From NCBI GenBank assembly GCA_030640905.1, contig DAOWIM010000154.1, forward strand, positions 1 through 6,533: a stretch of DNA of 6,533 nt. Reading direction: 5' to 3'. Under the pieces are notes generated by a model, which worked only from the letters and a program-made list of their open reading frames with translations, did not search any database and was not told the origin of the DNA. Position 1 is the stretch's first letter, and each line of letters opens with the position of its first letter. The stretch is from a bacterium. Its GTDB lineage: Bacteria > Zixibacteria > MSB-5A5 > GN15 > FEB-12. Positions 1 to 5,727 of this stretch are shown here, in pieces. A program made the position numbers and the translations under genes.

Positions 1-5
1 AACAG

Positions 6-31
6 GGAAGGGCGGTTTTCTCCGCCTTTCC
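6..31 (-). terminator. weak hairpin at the end of the membrane/DUF1858 gene
   Basis: On the minus strand the arms AAAGGCGG and CCGCCCTT flank the loop AGAAAA. The GGCGG/CCGCC core pairs perfectly and there is one A-C mismatch further out. The structure touches the TAG stop of the DUF1858 gene, and the sequence after it (CCCTGTT) is only slightly T-rich. It could be a weak intrinsic terminator or a 3'-end-stabilising hairpin. The window ends too soon to see what follows. Confidence 0.4.
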
Positions 32-963
32 TACCGACCTATTGCATCCCGTAGCTCGGCTAAGAATGTTGACATATCCACACCGTGCATCCGGCAAGCC
101 ATGTCGATAGACTCATAGGCCTGTCCCGGACAATTAGAACAACCCCCTCCAAAATATTTCTGAAAGACGTCTCTGGATTGCGGGTAATCCTCAATCACCT
201 TGCCAATCAAAGTATCGGCAGAGATTACCCCGGCCGGCGCAGTCTCACTGCTTGATGGCGCCTTCTCCAACTCAGTTCGAATGGTAGTAAGTAGACGCTC
301 CAGGTCGAGCCCATGATTGGACGCTGCCATGCCGAAAGTAACACCGATCGACCGTACTTTCTCAAGATGACCCGGCTGCCGGAACATCGGCAATCCACAG
401 GTGGCCAGAAACTGAACCATATCAGGGCGAGCATCAACAAGCTTGGCAATAGGCATCTCGGCCGTCACTTCGATTACACCAGGCGCTGTCTTGACCGGTT
501 GCACCGGCGGGTGTGTGGCCGGTGTCGGCGCAACAGGCGCAGGCGACGGGGCTGATACCGGCGCTACCGCAGGTGTCAATGTAATCCAGATATTGATAAT
601 AAACATAAAAATCGTCACGACCTGCACCGATGCGGCGATGATAAACAACACCTCAAAGATGTCGCTTCCCGACTCGACGGCCAGTCCGCGGAACAGCACC
701 ATCCCAATCAAACTGATATTGCCCAACCAGAAATGAACAGGCACCCAACCGGCGAACCGCAGGTCGACACCATTGAAACGCGGAATGATAAAGTAACCGA
801 TGCCGTAGATCATCATCGACATAAATCCGAGCAAATTGAAATGAGTATGGCCGAAATGGCCGATGTAACCGATGTCGGTGATCCCGTTGAGAATACCGAA
901 AATAGCGGCCAGCCCAAGGTAAGCCAATGACGCAAAAATAAATCTCTTCAGATAGGTACTCAT
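31..963 (-). CDS. four-helix heme-copper-oxidase-like membrane protein fused to two DUF1858 domains
   Basis: This 310-residue protein has two parts. Residues 1-130 hold about four membrane helices (near 6-26, 42-60, 77-94 and 103-128). The segment GHTHFNLLGFMSMMIYGIGY, with His36, His39 and His41 in and just before it, resembles the short membrane proteins related to cbb3/NorB subunit I. A Pro/Ala-rich linker (131-160) leads to two DUF1858-like domains. The second (about 247-308) has a CSNC pair (Cys275/Cys278) plus Cys290. The first (about 162-233) keeps only Cys189. DUF1858 is known from hybrid-cluster-protein and redox contexts, but its exact role is unsettled. I chose the ATG at 963 because GGAGAG precedes it; an upstream TTG at 1005 would add 14 residues without support. 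An FNR-type box lies 63 bases upstream. Inference: a membrane redox or gas-responsive protein, with heme binding possible but unproven. Confidence 0.8.
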   Translation of the reverse strand: MSTYLKRFIFASLAYLGLAAIFGILNGITDIGYIGHFGHTHFNLLGFMSMMIYGIGYFIIPRFNGVDLRFAGWVPVHFWLGNISLIGMVLFRGLAVESGSDIFEVLFIIAASVQVVTIFMFIINIWITLTPAVAPVSAPSPAPVAPTPATHPPVQPVKTAPGVIEVTAEMPIAKLVDARPDMVQFLATCGLPMFRQPGHLEKVRSIGVTFGMAASNHGLDLERLLTTIRTELEKAPSSSETAPAGVISADTLIGKVIEDYPQSRDVFQKYFGGGCSNCPGQAYESIDMACRMHGVDMSTFLAELRDAIGR

Positions 964-997
964 AATCTCTCCAGAGTGATATTTACTTGTGGCTCTA

Positions 998-1003
998 AAT
1001 ATC
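998..1003 (-). promoter_or_regulatory. -10-like hexamer of the FNR-type promoter
   Basis: On the minus strand this reads GATATT, matching TATAAT at 4 of 6 positions. If transcription starts near 991, the hexamer spans about -12 to -7 and the FNR-like box is centred near -41.5, the usual class II activator geometry. The transcript would begin about 28 bases before the ATG of the membrane/DUF1858 gene. Confidence 0.45.
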
Positions 1004-1025
1004 AAATGCGTTGGTTCATCACTCC

Positions 1026-1039
1026 TTGATCTAAGTCAA
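1026..1039 (-). promoter_or_regulatory. FNR/CRP-family binding site upstream of the membrane/DUF1858 gene
   Basis: The minus strand reads TTGACTTAGATCAA, which matches the FNR/DNR consensus TTGAT-N4-ATCAA at 9 of 10 defined positions. It lies in the 80-bp gap between the ligA stop (1044) and the next start codon (963), at class II spacing from a -10-like hexamer. FNR-type regulators activate genes under low oxygen, and DNR/NnrR relatives respond to nitric oxide. The box alone cannot say which regulator binds. Confidence 0.6.
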
Positions 1040-1043
1040 CCCT

Positions 1044-3050
1044 CTACAAAAAATCTTCAAGCTGCGCTTCTGTAATTATCTCCACTCCGAGCTTGTGCGC
1101 CTTTTCCCGCTTGGAGCCAGGGTTTTCACCACATAACAGGAAGTTGGTGCTGGCCGAAATCGAAGACGACACTTTGCCTCCAGCGGCCTCAATCAGATTC
1201 TTGAAATAATTCCGTGGTCGCGAAAGTGTTCCGGTGATCACAAAACTCTTTCCGCTGAGCTGCCCCTGTTGCGTTGCCTGATGCTTCGGAAAAGCAACTC
1301 CGGCCTCTCGCATTTTCGATATCATTTGACGGTTACCTGAGTTGGCAAAGAAAGCGACTATGTTGCGAGCAATCACCGGACCGATCCCCCGTAGCTGTTC
1401 AAGCCGTTCAATATCAGCCGATTGTAGATTGTCAAATGTCCCAAACTCATCGGCAAGCAATCTCGCTGCCGCCTCCCCCACTCCGAGAATCCCCAGAGCG
1501 TAAATAAGTTTCGGCAGTTCTGTCTTTTTTGATCGTTCAATTGCATCCAACAGATTGGCCACCCGCTTCTCCGCCATCAGTTCAAGAAGTAGCAATTGCT
1601 CGCTGGTGAGCGAAAAAATATCACCCGGATCGGTCACCAGTTTCTCACCGATCAACTGATACGCCAGCTTGCCGCCAAGACCTTCGATGTCAAATCCGCC
1701 CTTCGAGGCAAAATGAAACAGGCGACCTTCCAGTTGTGCCGGACAAGCGACATTGAGGCAACGATGAGCGGCTTCGTTCTCCGGTCGTACCAGACCTGAA
1801 CCACAGGACGGGCAGTTCTTTGGAAATTTCGGACGCTGGGCGCGCGGTTGGCGTTTGTCCAGGATTACTTCGACGACATCGGGGATAACATCACCCGCTC
1901 GCTGGATAAGGACATGATCGCCAAGGTGGATATCGAGCCGTTCCAGCTCGTCCTGGTTGTGCAGCGTTGCGTTGGACACGATTGCCCCGGCCACTCGTAC
2001 CGGTTTGAGTTTCGCCACCGGGGTAACAGCACCGGTGCGTCCGACCGAGAAGATGACATCTTCGATAACCGTTTCGACCTGCTCGGCGGCAAATTTCCAC
2101 GCCACCGCCCAGCGCGGCGCCCGTGATATCTGCCCGAGCACTTCCTGCTGGTCAAACCGATTGACTTTGATCACCATTCCATCGATATCGTAATCCAACG
2201 AGTCGCGGCCTTCATCAAGGCGAGCAAAGGTAGTGGCGACCTGTTCTACTCCTTTCGCTGTGTTTATTGATTCATTGATCTCGAATTGTTCGTGCTCAAG
2301 CAACTCAATCACAGCGCTCTGACTACCCAGACCTTCCAGATCGGTCGCTGAGATGCCGTAGGCGTGAAAGATGAGATTACGACCGGCGGTCACTGTTGGA
2401 TCGAGCTGACGCAACGAACCGGCAGCAGCATTTCTTGGATTGGCCAGCGGGGGAACGCCCTGCTCTTCCAGAGTGCGATTTAATGTATCCAGCGTTGAAC
2501 GACGCATGAACACCTCGCCGCGCACTTCCAGCAGTGGGTAACGGGCGGCCGTCGATTCTGATAACCTGAGAGGAATGGTTTCAATCGTTTTGAGATTGGC
2601 CGTGATATTCTCCCCGATTGTGCCATCGCCGCGAGTCGAACCGTTCACAAAGATACCATTTTCGTACACCAGTTCAACGGCCAGACCATCAAGTTTCGGC
2701 TCGGTGACATACTCGATATCATCCTCTGTTTCCAGAAACTCTTTGACTCTGCGATCAAACTCGGCAAATTCTTCACCCGTTGTCACTTTCTGCAAAGAGA
2801 GCATCGGCACCCGATGAACGGCCGGTTCAAACCGTCCCGAAGGTGCTGCGCCGACTCGCTGGCTCGGGGAATCAGGCGCGATGAGTTGGGGGAATTCGTG
2901 TTCTATTTCAAGTAGCCGGTCGTACAATTTGTCGTAGGCAGCGTCGCTGATTTCGGGGTTATCGTGGCGATAGTAGAGTTGGTTGTGGCGATTGATCTCC
3001 GCGCGGAGGCGGCTGAGCTCTTCTCTGATTTTCTTGTCCGGCTCGACCAT
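1044..3050 (-). CDS. ligA: NAD-dependent DNA ligase LigA
   Basis: LigA seals nicks in DNA using NAD+, releasing NMN and AMP, during Okazaki fragment joining and repair. At 668 residues it has the normal family length and all domains in order. Domain Ia is at about 5-65. The adenylation domain carries TEPKLDG with the AMP-accepting Lys119. DYDIDGMVIKVN is at about 287-298, and the start of the OB fold has GRTGAVTP near 337. A four-Cys zinc site is formed by Cys413, Cys416, Cys431 and Cys436. Helix-hairpin-helix repeats follow at about 500-575, and a C-terminal BRCT domain at about 597-668. One helix-hairpin-helix segment reads LGILGVGE where many ligases have LGIRxVGE; this is probably harmless. 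No clear Shine-Dalgarno sequence precedes the ATG at 3050, but the family alignment leaves little room for another start. A hairpin upstream probably separates it from the secreted-protein gene. Confidence 0.98.
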   Translation of the reverse strand: MVEPDKKIREELSRLRAEINRHNQLYYRHDNPEISDAAYDKLYDRLLEIEHEFPQLIAPDSPSQRVGAAPSGRFEPAVHRVPMLSLQKVTTGEEFAEFDRRVKEFLETEDDIEYVTEPKLDGLAVELVYENGIFVNGSTRGDGTIGENITANLKTIETIPLRLSESTAARYPLLEVRGEVFMRRSTLDTLNRTLEEQGVPPLANPRNAAAGSLRQLDPTVTAGRNLIFHAYGISATDLEGLGSQSAVIELLEHEQFEINESINTAKGVEQVATTFARLDEGRDSLDYDIDGMVIKVNRFDQQEVLGQISRAPRWAVAWKFAAEQVETVIEDVIFSVGRTGAVTPVAKLKPVRVAGAIVSNATLHNQDELERLDIHLGDHVLIQRAGDVIPDVVEVILDKRQPRAQRPKFPKNCPSCGSGLVRPENEAAHRCLNVACPAQLEGRLFHFASKGGFDIEGLGGKLAYQLIGEKLVTDPGDIFSLTSEQLLLLELMAEKRVANLLDAIERSKKTELPKLIYALGILGVGEAAARLLADEFGTFDNLQSADIERLEQLRGIGPVIARNIVAFFANSGNRQMISKMREAGVAFPKHQATQQGQLSGKSFVITGTLSRPRNYFKNLIEAAGGKVSSSISASTNFLLCGENPGSKREKAHKLGVEIITEAQLEDFL

Positions 3051-3126
3051 GATGATAATTAAGACCGACAGCCCACTGGTGTCAACTTTATATGGTTGGT
3101 TCGGAGAAAGCCTATCGGATACAAGA

Positions 3127-3155
3127 GAGGCAGGACCGTTAACCGGCCCTGCCTC
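3127..3155 (-). terminator. long hairpin between the secreted-protein gene and ligA
   Basis: The arms GAGGCAGG and CCTGCCTC enclose an inner CCG/CGG stem with a five-base loop. On the minus strand the remaining inner position forms a G-T wobble, giving a continuous 12-bp stem. On the plus strand the same position is an A-C mismatch, which points to function in the minus-strand transcript. The tail, TCTTGTATC, is only moderately T-rich. It lies about 30 bases after the stop of the secreted-protein gene and probably ends or attenuates that transcript before ligA. Confidence 0.6.
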
Positions 3156-3169
3156 GCAATAGACAGAAT

Positions 3170-3187
3170 AAGGGGCATCGCCCCCTA
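3170..3187 (-). repeat. stop-codon-overlapping GGGGC hairpin, copy 1
   Basis: The TAG stop of the secreted-protein gene runs into GGGGCGATGCCCCTTATT on the minus strand. This forms a seven-pair stem (one G-T wobble) with the three-base loop GAT, followed by a short T-rich stretch. The block 3171-3187 matches 5711-5727, at the end of the dehydrogenase gene, at 16 of 17 bases. It may act as a terminator, a 3'-end stabiliser or a dispersed palindrome. Confidence 0.6.
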
Positions 3188-3829
3188 TTTCTTTTTGCCT
3201 TTGCCTTTATCTTTTGCTTTAGCTTTCTCTTTAACCGCCATCTTCTTGGATGGGCCCCGCTTGCCGGCCTTCTTGGCCTTCACGTGCTTATGAATATCGG
3301 AAAATTTCTTGCCGCCGCCACGCAGTTTGATAACCTCGCTAGGCGAGTACCCGTAATGCTCGGAGACAAACCGCAGATTGACGAAATTGACAATCTCTAC
3401 ATCGCTCAGGCGAATTGTCCGCCACTCCGATTTTTTCCGCTTCTTGAAATGACCGTAGGCCTTGCCATATGGCGGGCCGGGATTACCCTCAATCGGAACA
3501 TAGAAAGCATCGGCATCGAGCCCGAAATGCCAGGCAATCTGCATCCATGATTGGCCGCCGAGGCGAAGTTTCACCACCATATCGGGGCTGACTCCTACGC
3601 GTCGGGCAATAAAAAAGACGACCGGATATTCATTGTCGGGTAGCTGCCTTTTCTTGATAACAACCACTTCCTTCTCGGCCACTTTGTAGTGATCGCCGAT
3701 CGCCACGTAGAACCCCTTGACACCGTCGTTATCGATTGAGATACCAAAATCAAGCCCGGCCTTGCTCTGCCCGCCCGTTAGGAGACAGACAGCCACAGCT
3801 AATAGCGCGGTCAGTTTGAATGCACGCAT
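3185..3829 (-). CDS. secreted protein with an internal duplicated motif and a lysine-rich tail, function unknown
   Basis: The 214-residue product starts at an ATG preceded by a strong AGGAGGT. Residues 1-24 look like a Sec signal peptide: MRAFK, a hydrophobic stretch, then a likely cut after QSKA. Cys15 is not in a good lipobox, so I do not call it a lipoprotein. Two related segments follow. VGVSPDMVVKLRLGG (about 78-92) and YGYSPSEVIKLRGGG (about 159-173) share the pattern G-x-SP-x-x-V-[VI]-KLR-x-GG and are each preceded by a hydrophobic helix-like stretch. GNPGPPYGKAYGHFKK lies between them. The last 31 residues (184-214) contain 15 Lys. I recall similar hypothetical proteins from several Gram-negative-type phyla, but no named function. 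The tail could bind nucleic acid, anionic surface polymers or cell-wall material. Paired hairpins follow the stop. Confidence 0.8.
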   Translation of the reverse strand: MRAFKLTALLAVAVCLLTGGQSKAGLDFGISIDNDGVKGFYVAIGDHYKVAEKEVVVIKKRQLPDNEYPVVFFIARRVGVSPDMVVKLRLGGQSWMQIAWHFGLDADAFYVPIEGNPGPPYGKAYGHFKKRKKSEWRTIRLSDVEIVNFVNLRFVSEHYGYSPSEVIKLRGGGKKFSDIHKHVKAKKAGKRGPSKKMAVKEKAKAKDKGKGKKK

Positions 3830-3949
3830 TTATGACCTCCTTGCCAGCATTATTCGACTTCTTCGTATTATTATCGGCCTGAGAATTGGTCGGATTGAAG
3901 CCCCGAGTTAATTTGTTCGAAAAATAGACAGGGGGGTGAATTACAAAAA

Positions 3950-3962
3950 CCCGGCAGATGAG
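3950..3962. repeat. left copy of the 13-bp direct repeat bounding the two-gene insert
   Basis: CCCGGCAGATGAG on the plus strand is identical to 5653-5665. On the minus strand it reads CTCATCTGCCGGG and is followed at once by TTTTT (3949-3945). This copy lacks the complementary arm that the right copy has, so here it looks like an orphaned 3' half of an intrinsic terminator. Confidence 0.7.
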
Positions 3963-4029
3963 GACCCACCATCCTAGACTGACTCTTCAGGAAAGAACAA
4001 CTTATGGGAACAACTGAAGGGAGACTATC

Positions 4030-4242
4030 TCAGAAACTGGCCGACCCATCCTTACGGACAGTCCTGTGCAATTCCTCAACCACCCTTTCAGCACCCCGTG
4101 CAGTCAAAGGCCATCCTAGCGCAATTGCCTCGTTCGCGGCCACTTCTCTTTCCAGCCGTTTGGGCAAGTACCGCTCGTAGAATGCGTTCAATGAGCTAAC
4201 ACCCTTCGACTTTCCCTCTTTCCCGTTGGACTTAGCTACCAT
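4030..4242 (-). CDS. small basic protein of unknown function, coupled to the proteasome-like hydrolase gene
   Basis: I place the start at the ATG at 4242, giving 70 residues, because GGAGG lies 8 bases before it. The ATG at 4260 would add six residues but has no convincing ribosome site. The start lies inside the upstream gene, with an 11-base overlap in another frame, so translation is probably coupled. The N-terminus (MVAKSNGKEGKSKG) is basic and Gly/Ser/Lys-rich and probably disordered. The rest looks helical: roughly 17-42 and 48-64, with a WPLTARGAERVV segment between and into the second helix. There is no signal peptide, Cys, or recognisable DNA-binding or antitoxin motif, and no family that I know. 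Its position suggests a partner, regulator, inhibitor or substrate of the hydrolase, but nothing in the sequence picks between these. Confidence 0.75.
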   Translation of the reverse strand: MVAKSNGKEGKSKGVSSLNAFYERYLPKRLEREVAANEAIALGWPLTARGAERVVEELHRTVRKDGSASF

Positions 4243-5554
4243 TTTCAGAACCTCCGTCATTGCTTCGATCTCGATAGTAGTTTGCCAAGAAATGATGATT
4301 CAGATCCTTATCGAAATAGTGCTTTCTACGAATCCACACTAATCCGTCTCCTTTCGATATAACCGCAACATCAATAGGCCCGCCTACGGTCTCTTTGTCA
4401 AATGATATTCTCTTCTTAAAAGAAGTCAAATTGACCAGAGCCTCAGCCATGGAAGCAAGCTCATCCTTGGGCAATATCGACACAGCGTTGATAATATTCG
4501 CGCTGTGTTTCTTCTGACTGATCTCCTGAAGCGACTTGCGAAACCTCTCCAATTGTCCCTCTGTTATTGTAGCAAACGTCGTCTCCAACTTCTTTGCTTC
4601 GCTATCCTTCTTATGAGCTATCTGTTCTCCGATTTTGTTATGGTACTCACCTAGTAAGTCCTTCAAGAAATCAGCAATGTGTTCGGCCACATCATAACTG
4701 ATTCCATCCATAAATCCACGGATGACATCAGTATCGGCAAAAGGTACAATTGCTGCACCAAGTGTACTATGATCAACAACGAGATTCCTAGCCACCTTGA
4801 ACTTCAACACATTCGCTGCAATGCCGTCAAGGAGTATTTCCGTCAGCCCAGGGAACACTTCATTCTCACCGAAGCCTGCAACCACTACGCCAGAGTGAAA
4901 AGGAGAGAACCAGTCCTTTGACCACAAGTTTACACCCAACTCTATAAGCTTCTTCTCAGTACTCGCGCTCATTGGTAGTTGTTCAAAGATCAGTTCACGA
5001 ACTTGGTCGAACACAGCACCGTACGATTTCTTCAACACACTGGGTCGCGGACAATTGTCGCGGGGCAGATCGGGCAATTCTCTCACAGCAGCAGCATGTT
5101 TTTCCACCTCATGAGTAACTATGGCCTTGATATCGTTCGGCGACAATTCCTGACCCTCTTTACTGCTGTTGCCAACGCTAGAAATAATATCTCTCAGTAC
5201 TTGGTCATAGCAAAACGACAGAACCCGTTCTATTGTCTCAGATTGAATATCATCGGTAAAAAGCCTATTTCTTCTTGTTAGAAATTTGACAAAATCCTCA
5301 GCGTATTCTCGTATTGATGGGAACTTGGTCTCTTGCAGCTCATTTCTATACAGCTTGACTATTGTCTCCCATGGCATATTCATGAAACGCGCATTTCCAA
5401 AAACCATTATGCCTACTGGCTCGTACTTTGAAAGCGTGAAGAGCTTGTTGACGGAATTGAATATCTTAGGATTACGCGGATCACCGATTGTAACAGCACT
5501 GTCTGCCGCCAACGCGATGGCTGACTGATTCATGATCGCAACTTCAACTGTCAT
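4232..5554 (-). CDS. proteasome beta/HslV-like Ntn-hydrolase with large internal insertions
   Basis: This 440-residue protein begins MTVEVAIMNQSAIALAADSA. Removal of Met would leave Thr1, with Asp at mature position 17 as in proteasome beta and HslV subunits. VNKLFTL (35-41) aligns with the strand carrying the catalytic Lys33 (here Lys37, mature 36). GIMVFGNARF follows at 48-57. VVVAGFGENEVFPGLTEI (223-240) matches the central strand pair. A helix and GGPIDVAVISKGDGLVWI (391-408) match the end of the fold. Between these lie a mostly helical insertion (about 61-218) and a second charged helical one (about 284-358), so the protein is roughly twice the usual 180-250 residues. It has no signal peptide. 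Starting at Met8 would remove the nucleophile, so the ATG at 5554, preceded by GGGGGT, is favoured. Predicted cytosolic threonine hydrolase or peptidase; substrate and oligomeric state are unknown. Comparison is from remembered family sequences. Confidence 0.8.
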   Translation of the reverse strand: MTVEVAIMNQSAIALAADSAVTIGDPRNPKIFNSVNKLFTLSKYEPVGIMVFGNARFMNMPWETIVKLYRNELQETKFPSIREYAEDFVKFLTRRNRLFTDDIQSETIERVLSFCYDQVLRDIISSVGNSSKEGQELSPNDIKAIVTHEVEKHAAAVRELPDLPRDNCPRPSVLKKSYGAVFDQVRELIFEQLPMSASTEKKLIELGVNLWSKDWFSPFHSGVVVAGFGENEVFPGLTEILLDGIAANVLKFKVARNLVVDHSTLGAAIVPFADTDVIRGFMDGISYDVAEHIADFLKDLLGEYHNKIGEQIAHKKDSEAKKLETTFATITEGQLERFRKSLQEISQKKHSANIINAVSILPKDELASMAEALVNLTSFKKRISFDKETVGGPIDVAVISKGDGLVWIRRKHYFDKDLNHHFLANYYRDRSNDGGSENGS

Positions 5555-5605
5555 AATACCCCCGTCAGTGTAATACTCCCATCACAAACACCTCATCCTT
5601 CCTTA

Positions 5606-5634
5606 TATACAAGCTACTCCACTCAGCCTTGTAA
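5606..5634 (-). promoter_or_regulatory. possible promoter of the Ntn-hydrolase pair
   Basis: On the minus strand TTACAA (5634-5629) and TGTATA (5611-5606) are separated by 17 bases. TATATA overlaps the second element with a 19-base gap. The hexamers are imperfect, but spacing and position, about 50 bases before the start codon and inside the insert boundary, suit a vegetative promoter. If real, the insert brings its own promoter. Confidence 0.35.
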
Positions 5635-5651
5635 TGCAAGAAGATATTTCC

Positions 5652-5678
5652 GCCCGGCAGATGAGATATCTACCGGGC
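5652..5678 (-). terminator. dehydrogenase terminator hairpin, probably separated from its T-tract
   Basis: On the minus strand GCCCGGTAGAT pairs with ATCTGCCGGGC over 11 bp around the loop ATCTC, with one T-G wobble. On the plus strand that position is a C-A mismatch, so the structure is optimised for the minus-strand transcript from the dehydrogenase gene. The bases after it, GGAAATATC, do not form a T-tract. The missing TTTTT is found next to the other copy of the 13-bp repeat at 3945-3949. Confidence 0.6.
5653..5665. repeat. right copy of the 13-bp direct repeat bounding the two-gene insert
   Basis: CCCGGCAGATGAG is identical to 3950-3962, and the match stops on both sides (G against A before it, A against G after it). 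This copy is the 3' arm plus part of the loop of the hairpin that follows the dehydrogenase gene. Confidence 0.7.
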
Positions 5679-5710
5679 ACTATCCTACTACCATAGAACA
5701 TCACGCTAAG

Positions 5711-5727
5711 AGGGGCATTGCCCCCTA
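5711..5727 (-). repeat. stop-codon-overlapping GGGGC hairpin, copy 2
   Basis: The TAG stop of the dehydrogenase runs into GGGGCAATGCCCCTCTTA on the minus strand, forming a stem of five G-C pairs plus a wobble with loop AAT. It differs from copy 1 at 3171-3187 by one base, in the loop. As there, a longer hairpin follows about 30 bases later. Confidence 0.6.

Larger units (their letters stand above)
3950..5665. mobile_element. putative 1.7-kb accessory insert carrying the Ntn-hydrolase pair
   Basis: The segment is bounded by identical 13-bp direct repeats and contains only two co-oriented overlapping genes, with a promoter-like sequence inside its right end. Removing one repeat copy plus the intervening sequence (1,703 bp) would restore a hairpin with a five-T tail after the dehydrogenase gene. 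The interior is visibly more AT-rich than ligA. There is no transposase, integrase or obvious terminal inverted repeat. The entry mechanism is therefore unknown: trans-mobilised insertion or repeat-mediated recombination are both possible. This is an inference from the boundary structure. Confidence 0.5.

Noticed and set aside
964..1005. TTG start adding 14 residues to the membrane/DUF1858 protein
   Set aside because: The ATG at 963 has GGAGAG just upstream; the extension is not family-like and its codons overlap the putative promoter.
1848..2126. Plus-strand open frame inside ligA
   Set aside because: It lies antisense to strongly conserved ligA sequence and has no recognisable product; the other plus-strand frames over genes are treated the same way.
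3096..3293. Plus-strand frame across the gap above ligA
   Set aside because: It crosses two terminator-like hairpins and the 3' end of the secreted-protein gene, with no ribosome site or family similarity.
3841..3949. Possible promoter for the secreted-protein gene (AT-rich stretch with TAATAAT)
   Set aside because: A promoter must lie here, but no -35/-10 pair with proper spacing stood out clearly enough to mark.
3985..4019. CTTCAG/CTGAAG inverted repeat after the small partner gene
   Set aside because: Only six pairs with a 23-base loop and no T-tract; too weak to call a terminator.
4243..4260. ATG at 4260 as start of the small partner gene
   Set aside because: No convincing ribosome site precedes it, while the ATG at 4242 has GGAGG at ideal spacing.
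5531..5554. Internal Met8 as start of the Ntn-hydrolase
   Set aside because: It would remove Thr2 and the first beta strand, which match the family, and leave Asn at the N-terminus.
3950..5665. Insertion sequence or integron cassette
   Set aside because: No transposase, integrase, terminal inverted repeats or attC-like structure was found; only the direct repeat and terminator disruption support insertion.
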